The notes beneath the pieces are model-generated. The model ran no database searches and had not been told where the DNA came from. It saw nothing but the letters and a program-made list of their open reading frames with translations. The translations under genes were made by a program, and so were the position numbers. A stretch of DNA of 64,000 nucleotides from Streptomyces nodosus. GTDB lineage: Bacteria > Actinomycetota > Actinomycetes > Streptomycetales > Streptomycetaceae. The stretch's first letter is position 1; each line of letters begins with the position of its first letter. Positions 58,693-64,000 of this stretch are shown here, one piece after another. The stretch lies in the NCBI RefSeq assembly GCF_008704995.1, contig NZ_CP023747.1:5301501-5365500 (forward strand), in the 5' to 3' direction.

Positions 58693-59616
58693 ATGGCCGT
58701 CGTCACGATGCGGGAGCTGCTGGAGAGCGGCGTCCACTTCGGTCACCAGACCCGTCGCTGGAACCCGAAGATGAAGCGCTTCATCTTCACCGAGCGCAAC
58801 GGCATCTACATCATCGACCTGCTCCAGTCGCTGTCGTACATCGACCGCGCCTACGAGTTCGTCAAGGAGACCGTCGCCCACGGCGGCACGGTCATGTTCG
58901 TCGGCACGAAGAAGCAGGCGCAGGAGGCCATCGCCGAGCAGGCGACCCGCGTCGGCATGCCGTTCGTCAACCAGCGCTGGCTGGGCGGCATGCTCACCAA
59001 CTTCTCGACCGTCTACAAGCGCCTGCAGCGCCTCAAGGAGCTCGAGCAGATCGACTTCGAGGACGTCGCCGCCTCCGGTCTGACCAAGAAGGAGCTCCTG
59101 GTCCTCTCCCGCGAGAAGGCCAAGCTGGAGAAGACCCTCGGTGGTATCCGCGAGATGCAGAAGGTGCCCAGCGCCGTCTGGATCGTGGACACCAAGAAGG
59201 AGCACATCGCGGTCGGCGAGGCCCGGAAGCTCAACATCCCGGTCGTCGCCATCCTCGACACCAACTGCGACCCCGACGAGGTCGACTACAAGATCCCGGG
59301 CAACGACGACGCGATCCGCTCCGTCACCCTGCTCACCCGTGTCATCGCTGACGCCGTCGCCGAGGGCCTCATCGCCCGCTCCGGCGTCGCCACCGAGGGC
59401 AAGGGCGAGAAGGCCGCGGGCGAGCCGCTCGCCGAGTGGGAGCGCGACCTGCTCGAGGGCGAGAAGAAGGCCGAGGAGGCTCCGGCCGCCGAGACCGCCG
59501 AGGCTCCGGCCACTGAGGCTCCGGCTGCCGAGGCTCCGGCCGCCGAGACCGTCGAGGCCCCGGCTGCCGAGACGGCCGAGGCTCCGGCTCCGGCCGCCGA
59601 GGGCGAGCAGGCCTGA
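58693..59616 (+). CDS. rpsB: 30S ribosomal protein S2
   Basis: A 307-residue S2. The core (MAVVTMRELLESGVHFGHQTRRWNPKMKRFIF...) is full length and is followed by a 45-residue Ala/Glu/Pro-rich tail (PAAETAEAPATEAPAAE), common in actinobacteria. Ribosome site AAGGAGAACGG. A leader of about 190 bases precedes it and a TACACT (58518-58523) may be its -10. Followed by tsf after 186 bases with a hairpin and a tandem repeat. Confidence 0.97.
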   Translation: MAVVTMRELLESGVHFGHQTRRWNPKMKRFIFTERNGIYIIDLLQSLSYIDRAYEFVKETVAHGGTVMFVGTKKQAQEAIAEQATRVGMPFVNQRWLGGMLTNFSTVYKRLQRLKELEQIDFEDVAASGLTKKELLVLSREKAKLEKTLGGIREMQKVPSAVWIVDTKKEHIAVGEARKLNIPVVAILDTNCDPDEVDYKIPGNDDAIRSVTLLTRVIADAVAEGLIARSGVATEGKGEKAAGEPLAEWERDLLEGEKKAEEAPAAETAEAPATEAPAAEAPAAETVEAPAAETAEAPAPAAEGEQA

Positions 59617-59642
59617 CCTCAGGGCCGTTCGGCTGACGTGGG

Positions 59643-59671
59643 GGCGGGTGGCGCCGGTCGCGCCACCCGCC
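59643..59671 (+). terminator. rpsB-tsf intergenic hairpin
   Basis: ggcgggtggcgc (59643-59654) pairs with gcgccacccgcc (59660-59671), loop cggtc: a 12-bp perfect stem. It could attenuate transcription between rpsB and tsf. Confidence 0.65.
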
Positions 59672-59680
59672 GTTCACCCG

Positions 59681-59731
59681 CAGCCCGTAGATCTGCGTAG
59701 TCCGCGGATCTGCGCAGCCCGTAGATCTTCG
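59681..59731 (+). repeat. three tandem 17-base units in the rpsB-tsf gap
   Basis: cagcccgtagatctgcg (59681-59697), tagtccgcggatctgcg (59698-59714) and cagcccgtagatcttcg (59715-59731). The first and third differ by one base. The units are adjacent and lie 72-122 bases before the tsf start. Confidence 0.8.
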
Positions 59732-59802
59732 GCGGACGCCCGCCCGAGGCGCGGCGGCCGCCGACTTCGAGACTTCGAACTCCGAGAAGAGATTCACAGA
59801 TC

Positions 59803-60639
59803 ATGGCGAACTACACCGCCGCCGACGTCAAGAAGCTCCGTGAGCTCACCGGCGCCGGCATGATGGACTGCAAGAAGGCGCTGGACGAGGCCGACGGCAA
59901 CGTCGACAAGGCCGTCGAGGCGCTGCGCATCAAGGGCCAGAAGGGCGTCGCCAAGCGCGAGGGCCGCTCCGCCGAGAACGGCGCCGTGGTCTCCATCATC
60001 GCCGACGACAACTCCTCGGGCGTCCTCGTCGAGCTGAAGTGCGAGACCGACTTCGTCGCCAAGGGCGAGAAGTTCCAGTCCGTCGCCCAGGCGATCGCCG
60101 AGCACGTCGCCAAGACCTCCCCGGCCGACCTCGAGGCGCTGCTCGCCTCCGAGATCGAGGCCGGCAAGACCGTCCAGGCGTTCGTCGACGAGGCCAACGC
60201 CAACCTCGGCGAGAAGATCGTCCTGGACCGCTTCGCGCAGTTCTCCGACGGCTTCGTGGCGGCGTACATGCACCGCACCATGCCCGACCTGCCGCCGCAG
60301 ATCGGTGTGCTCGTCGAGTTCGACAAGCCGAACGCCGAGGTCGCCAAGGGCATCGCCCAGCACATCGCCGCCTTCGCGCCGAAGTACCTCGCCAAGGAGG
60401 ACGTCCCGGCCGAGGTCGTCGAGTCCGAGCGCCGCGTCGCCGAGGAGACCACCCGCGCCGAGGGCAAGCCCGAGGCCGCGATCGCCAAGATCGTCGAGGG
60501 TCGTCTGGGCGGCTTCTTCAAGGACGCCACGCTGCTCGGCCAGCCGTACGCGCTGGACAACAAGAAGTCCGTCCAGAAGGTTCTGGACGAGGCGGGTGTC
60601 ACCCTGAAGCGCTTCACGCGTATCAAGGTCGGCATCTGA
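59803..60639 (+). CDS. tsf: elongation factor Ts
   Basis: A 278-residue guanine-nucleotide exchange factor for EF-Tu. N-terminal UBA domain (MANYTAADVKKLRELTGAGMMDCKKALDEADGNVDKAV), the TDFVA core (KCETDFVAKGEKF), and the C-terminal coiled-coil and dimerisation segments. ATG 59803; a short A/G-rich leader aagagattcacag. Follows rpsB in the operon with the hairpin and repeats between. Confidence 0.97.
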   Translation: MANYTAADVKKLRELTGAGMMDCKKALDEADGNVDKAVEALRIKGQKGVAKREGRSAENGAVVSIIADDNSSGVLVELKCETDFVAKGEKFQSVAQAIAEHVAKTSPADLEALLASEIEAGKTVQAFVDEANANLGEKIVLDRFAQFSDGFVAAYMHRTMPDLPPQIGVLVEFDKPNAEVAKGIAQHIAAFAPKYLAKEDVPAEVVESERRVAEETTRAEGKPEAAIAKIVEGRLGGFFKDATLLGQPYALDNKKSVQKVLDEAGVTLKRFTRIKVGI

Positions 60640-60823
60640 GTCCGTACCGCGTACGACGCCCGACCCCGATAGGGTCGGAGACAGTCGTCCGGGTACGCCG
60701 TCACGCACCCGCGCGTTGACGGACGACAGCAGATCTGACGAGGAGGCCGTTGCCGAGCATGGGATGCGAAACACACCCCACCGGCAATGGCCTTCTTCGT
60801 ATGTGCAGCACGAGGAGATCTCC

Positions 60824-61582
60824 ATGACCACCAAGGCCGAGAAGAGCGACGACGGCAAAGTACACGGCCGGTTTCTGCTGAAGCTGTCCGGAGAGGCGTT
60901 CTCCGGAGGGACCGGACTCGGCGTCGATCCGGACGTGGTGCACGCCATCGCCCGTGAGATCGCGGCCGTGGTGCGCGACGGGGCTCAGATCGCCGTCGTC
61001 ATCGGCGGCGGCAACTTCTTCCGCGGCGCCGAACTCCAGCAGCGCGGCATGGACCGGGCCCGCTCCGACTACATGGGCATGCTCGGTACGGTCATGAACT
61101 GCCTCGCCCTCCAGGACTTCCTGGAGAAGGAGGGCATCGACTCCCGGGTGCAGACCGCCATCACCATGGGGCAGGTCGCCGAGCCGTACATCCCGCTGCG
61201 GGCCGTGCGCCATCTGGAGAAGGGCCGTGTGGTCATCTTCGGCGCCGGTATGGGCATGCCGTACTTCTCCACCGACACGACCGCCGCCCAGCGCGCCCTG
61301 GAGATCGACGCCGAGGCGCTGCTCATGGGTAAGAACGGTGTGGACGGGGTCTACGACTCCGACCCGAAGACCAACCCCGAGGCCGTCAGGTTCGACTCGC
61401 TCAGCTACGGCGAGGTCATCACCCGCGATCTCAAGGTCGCCGACATGACCGCGATCACGCTGTGCCGGGACAACAAGCTGCCCATCCTGGTCTTCGAGCT
61501 CCTTGCGGAAGGCAATATCGCGCGAGCCGTCAAGGGTGAGAAGATCGGCACACTCGTGGGTGACCAAGGCAGCCGGAACTGA
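60824..61582 (+). CDS. pyrH: UMP kinase
   Basis: A 252-residue hexameric UMP kinase converting UMP to UDP. LLKLSGEAFSGG (nucleotide-binding motif), VVIGGGNFFRGAEL, GMGMPYFSTDTTAAQRALE and LLMGKNGVDGVYDSDP are all present. The ATG at 60824 follows GAGGAG; a longer frame from 60716 is an unsupported N-terminal extension. Confidence 0.97.
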   Translation: MTTKAEKSDDGKVHGRFLLKLSGEAFSGGTGLGVDPDVVHAIAREIAAVVRDGAQIAVVIGGGNFFRGAELQQRGMDRARSDYMGMLGTVMNCLALQDFLEKEGIDSRVQTAITMGQVAEPYIPLRAVRHLEKGRVVIFGAGMGMPYFSTDTTAAQRALEIDAEALLMGKNGVDGVYDSDPKTNPEAVRFDSLSYGEVITRDLKVADMTAITLCRDNKLPILVFELLAEGNIARAVKGEKIGTLVGDQGSRN

Positions 61583-61745
61583 CCCGGAGGCAGACCCCGA
61601 CCGGGGTGACGCCCGTCCGGGAGACGGACCCTGACCGGGGGATGGACAATGTCCGACCGGTCCGGAACCGTGCAGGAAGAAGACGCGACGCAGCCGGCGG
61701 CCGCCCACGGATGCCGGGCCTACTCAAGACACGCAGGAGCAAGTG

Positions 61746-62303
61746 GTGATCGAAGAGACCCTCCTCGAAGCCGAGGAGAAGATGGAGAAGGCCGTCGTGG
61801 TCGCCAAGGAGGACTTCGCCGCGATCCGTACCGGTCGTGCGCACCCGGCGATGTTCAACAAGATCGTGGCCGACTACTACGGCGCGCCGACGCCGATCAA
61901 CCAGCTGGCCTCGTTCTCGGTGCCGGAGCCGCGCATGGCCGTGGTGACGCCCTTCGACAAGAGCGCGCTGCGCAATATCGAGCAGGCGATCCGCGACTCC
62001 GACCTCGGAGTCAACCCGAGCAATGACGGCAACATCATCCGTGTGGTGTTCCCCGAGCTCACCGAGGAGCGCCGCCGCGAGTACATCAAGGTCGCCAAGG
62101 GCAAGGGCGAGGACGCCAAGGTCTCGATCCGCTCCGTGCGGCGCAAGGCCAAGGACGCCATCGACAAGCTGATCAAGGACGGCGAGGTCGGCGAGGACGA
62201 GGGCCGCCGGGCGGAGAAGGAGCTCGACGACACCACCGCGAAGTATGTCGCGCAGGTGGACGAGCTGCTCAAGCACAAGGAAGCGGAGCTTCTCGAAGTC
62301 TGA
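61746..62303 (+). CDS. frr: ribosome recycling factor
   Basis: A 185-residue RRF, MIEETLLEAEEKMEKAVVVAKEDFAAIRTGRAHPAMFNKI..., with the conserved RTGRAHP motif. GTG 61746 gives the standard Streptomyces length; GTG 61743 adds one residue. AGGAG is 6-7 bases upstream. The stop overlaps the cdsA ATG by one base. Confidence 0.97.
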   Translation: MIEETLLEAEEKMEKAVVVAKEDFAAIRTGRAHPAMFNKIVADYYGAPTPINQLASFSVPEPRMAVVTPFDKSALRNIEQAIRDSDLGVNPSNDGNIIRVVFPELTEERRREYIKVAKGKGEDAKVSIRSVRRKAKDAIDKLIKDGEVGEDEGRRAEKELDDTTAKYVAQVDELLKHKEAELLEV

Positions 62304-63397
62304 TGAACGACTCTTCCTGGAGGGCGCCGTCACAGACCGGGTACCGGGGGCCCACCGACCGGGCGCCGTTCCAGGGCGCCGGTGCGGCGGGTCCCGCGTA
62401 CGATGCGCAGGACGCCCCGCAGACTCGCCCCATGCCCATCGTGCCCGACGTACCCGCACAAGGCGGAGACCAGGACGACGATCCGGGGGCTGCTCGGCCG
62501 GGCGGCCCCTTCTTCCGCGACGAGACGCAGAATCCGGAGCCCATGCCCCACGCCTCGCAGCCGGCGCCCGCACCGCAGAAGAAGACCGCGGGCCGTGACC
62601 TGGGAGCGGCCATAGGGGTCGGCATCGGGCTCGGCGTCGTGATCGTGGCGTCGTTGTTCATCGTCAAGGCCGTGTTCGTCGGTGTCATAGCGGTCGCCGT
62701 CGTGGTGGGCCTGTGGGAACTGACGAAGCGGCTTCAGGAGCGCAAGGACATCAAGGCGCCCCTCGTCCCGCTGGCGGTCGGCGGCGCGGCGATGATCGTC
62801 GCCGGGTATGTGCGGGGTGCCGAGGGCGCCTGGGTGGCGATGGCGCTCACCGCGCTCGCGGTCCTGGTCTGGCGCATGACGGAGCCGCCCGAGGGTTATC
62901 TGAAGGACGTCACGGCGGGGCTCTTCGCGGCCTTCTACGTGCCGTTCCTGGCCACCTTCGTGGCCCTGATGCTGACGGCACAGGACGGCCCGCAGCGGGT
63001 GCTGACCTTCCTGGTGCTGACCGTCGTCAGTGACACGGGCGCCTATGCGGTCGGCTGGCGCTTCGGCCGGCACAAGCTCGCCCCGCGCATCAGCCCCGGC
63101 AAGACCCGCGAGGGCCTTATCGGGGCGGTCCTCTTCGCGATGGCGGCGGGCGCGCTGTGCATGCAGTACCTGATCGACGGCGGTTCGTGGTGGCAGGGGA
63201 TCCTGCTGGGCCTCGCGGTGGCGGCCAGCGCCACCCTCGGCGACCTCGGCGAGTCCATGATCAAGCGTGACCTGGGCATCAAGGACATGGGCACGCTGCT
63301 GCCCGGGCACGGCGGCATCATGGACCGGCTGGACTCGCTGCTGCCCACCGCGCCGGTGGTGTGGCTGCTGCTGGTGCTGTTCGTCGGAAGCGGCTGA
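62303..63397 (+). CDS. cdsA: phosphatidate cytidylyltransferase
   Basis: A 364-residue membrane enzyme making CDP-diacylglycerol, the branch point of phospholipid synthesis. A proline-rich cytosolic leader of about 95 residues is followed by eight or so membrane segments, and the C-terminal signature MIKRDLGIKDMGTLLPGHGGIMDRLDS is intact. The ATG overlaps the frr stop. Long leader is typical of actinobacterial CdsA. Confidence 0.95.
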   Translation: MNDSSWRAPSQTGYRGPTDRAPFQGAGAAGPAYDAQDAPQTRPMPIVPDVPAQGGDQDDDPGAARPGGPFFRDETQNPEPMPHASQPAPAPQKKTAGRDLGAAIGVGIGLGVVIVASLFIVKAVFVGVIAVAVVVGLWELTKRLQERKDIKAPLVPLAVGGAAMIVAGYVRGAEGAWVAMALTALAVLVWRMTEPPEGYLKDVTAGLFAAFYVPFLATFVALMLTAQDGPQRVLTFLVLTVVSDTGAYAVGWRFGRHKLAPRISPGKTREGLIGAVLFAMAAGALCMQYLIDGGSWWQGILLGLAVAASATLGDLGESMIKRDLGIKDMGTLLPGHGGIMDRLDSLLPTAPVVWLLLVLFVGSG

Positions 63398-63423
63398 CCC
63401 GCGCGCCCCGGCGCACGGACGGA

Positions 63424-63452
63424 AAGGGCCCGCGGCCGTGCCGCGGGCCCTT
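63424..63452 (+). terminator. cdsA terminator
   Basis: aagggcccgcggc (63424-63436) and gccgcgggccctt (63440-63452) form a perfect 13-bp stem with a 3-base loop, 26 bases after the cdsA stop. Confidence 0.85.
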
Positions 63453-63466
63453 CGTGCGTCCCGGGG

Positions 63467-63643
63467 TCATCCGGTCCCGATGTCGTCCGCCCGTTCGCCC
63501 TCCGCCTGGGACGGCTCGGTCCTGGGGACGTCCGGGTGCTGCTCCACCGCCGAACGCTCGGCCGGCTCGTCGCGCTCACCCTCCGCCTGGGAGGGGGTGT
63601 GGGAGTACAGCCCCGCGTCGTAGTCCGAGGCTCCGGTTCTCAT
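63467..63643 (-). CDS. small Streptomyces protein of unknown function
   Basis: A 58-residue protein, MRTGASDYDAGLYSHTPSQAEGERDEPAER..., hydrophilic and acidic, with a repeated PSQAEGER motif (two copies). No membrane segment or recognised domain. ATG 63643 is preceded by AAGGGAGG at the proper spacing; a longer start at 63667 has no spaced ribosome site. Convergent with cdsA. Confidence 0.65.
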   Translation of the reverse strand: MRTGASDYDAGLYSHTPSQAEGERDEPAERSAVEQHPDVPRTEPSQAEGERADDIGTG

Positions 63644-64000
63644 GGTGGGCCTCCCTTGCTCGCTCATCTCCCATGCTGCTCCCCGGACCGCTCGGCGGCC
63701 AGGGCGGCCGGCGCCCTGTCTCCCACGGACGGTCGCCGACGATCACCCCAGGGACCGCCCCGCGCCGCCGCATGCTCCTGGCCATGGGGCGCGCCCACCC
63801 ACGAGGACCGGCGAGGCCGCCGCTGAGTCGCTCGGACGCTCGCTGGAACCGCCGCCGGACCGGGCGCGCCGCATCCGTTGCCGGGTCGTCGCCGGGTCGT
63901 CGCCGGGTCGTCGCCGGGTCGTCGCGGGGTCGTCGGCGGCTCGTCCGAGGGCGGCCGGCGGCCGACGACGACGGGCGGCGACCACCGTGCGGCCTTCGGC
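63644..64000. other. window end, no supported gene
   Basis: 357 bases with no recognised gene. A short low-complexity stretch (63880-63945) is a tandem repeat. Any gene at the right edge would continue outside the window. Confidence 0.4.
63880..63945. repeat. tandem 11-base repeat, about six units
   Basis: gccgggtcgtc occurs exactly at 63880-63890, 63891-63901, 63902-63912 and 63913-63923, then gcggggtcgtc at 63924-63934 and ggcggctcgtc at 63935-63945. Four perfect copies and two variants. Eleven is not a multiple of three, so a coding role for the array is unlikely. Confidence 0.85.

Noticed and set aside
1..64000. CRISPR array, prophage, insertion sequence or biosynthetic gene cluster
   Set aside because: No direct-repeat array with spacers, no transposase or integrase frame, and no polyketide, peptide-synthetase or terpene genes. 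This is a core region.

Overview
This window is a high-GC chromosome segment of a Streptomyces or very close relative. Evidence is the strong third-position GC bias, the many GTG starts, and a run of genus-typical genes: hupS (HU with a lysine-rich tail), the glucose permease glcP, nsdA, the sporulation sigma factor whiG, four tandem signal peptidases, and the gene order gpsA-ddl-thiL-rpmB-recG-rsmD-coaD-rpmF-rnc-mutM-smc-ftsY-amtB-glnK-glnD-ffh-rpsP-rimM-trmD-rplS-sip-yraN-yifB-dprA-whiG-rpsB-tsf-pyrH-frr-cdsA. It is a core housekeeping region. I see no transposase, integrase, tRNA gene, CRISPR array or prophage.

Layout. Bases 1-8.3 kb hold the 3' end of leuD, hupS, a cofactor F420 guanylyltransferase gene, a phospholipid block (plsC-like acyltransferase, gpsA), ddl, thiL and rpmB. 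Bases 8.6-18.1 kb hold a DAK2-domain kinase, an opposite-strand two-gene unit (an HSP90-family chaperone translationally coupled to a 973-residue TPR protein), and recG. Bases 18.3-25.4 kb hold rsmD, coaD, a coiled-coil DivIVA-like protein, the DUF177-rpmF-rnc ribosome/RNA operon, mutM, an HxlR regulator, a CAP-domain surface protein and acylphosphatase. Bases 25.7-32.8 kb hold smc, glcP and ftsY. Bases 34-41.9 kb hold nsdA, the nitrogen operon amtB-glnK-glnD behind a GlnR-type site, and ffh. Bases 43-48.3 kb hold a short archaeal/eukaryote-like prolyl-tRNA synthetase, a SprT-like protein and the rpsP-khpA-rimM-trmD-rplS operon. Bases 48.4-56 kb hold four type I signal peptidases, a Nudix hydrolase, DUF2469, yraN, yifB and dprA, many of them overlapping. 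Bases 56.2-63.4 kb hold whiG, a TetR regulator, a degenerate M23 protein, and rpsB-tsf-pyrH-frr-cdsA.

Functional links. SRP-dependent export is represented by ffh, ftsY and four signal peptidases. Translation is represented by four ribosomal-protein genes for the 50S and 30S subunits around rnc, rimM, trmD, rsmD, tsf and frr. Nitrogen sensing (amtB-glnK-glnD) is one overlapping unit. Developmental control genes (nsdA, whiG) are interspersed. Most convergent gene pairs are separated by strong GC-rich hairpins of 11-18 bp, whose positions are given.

No clearly new system is visible. The most unusual items are the HSP90-TPR pair, an apparent CTG start for the DUF177 gene, a signal peptidase frame that runs about 310 bases into its neighbour, an M23 protein lacking both catalytic histidines, and three short tandem-repeat arrays (10332-10482, 59681-59731, 63880-63945).
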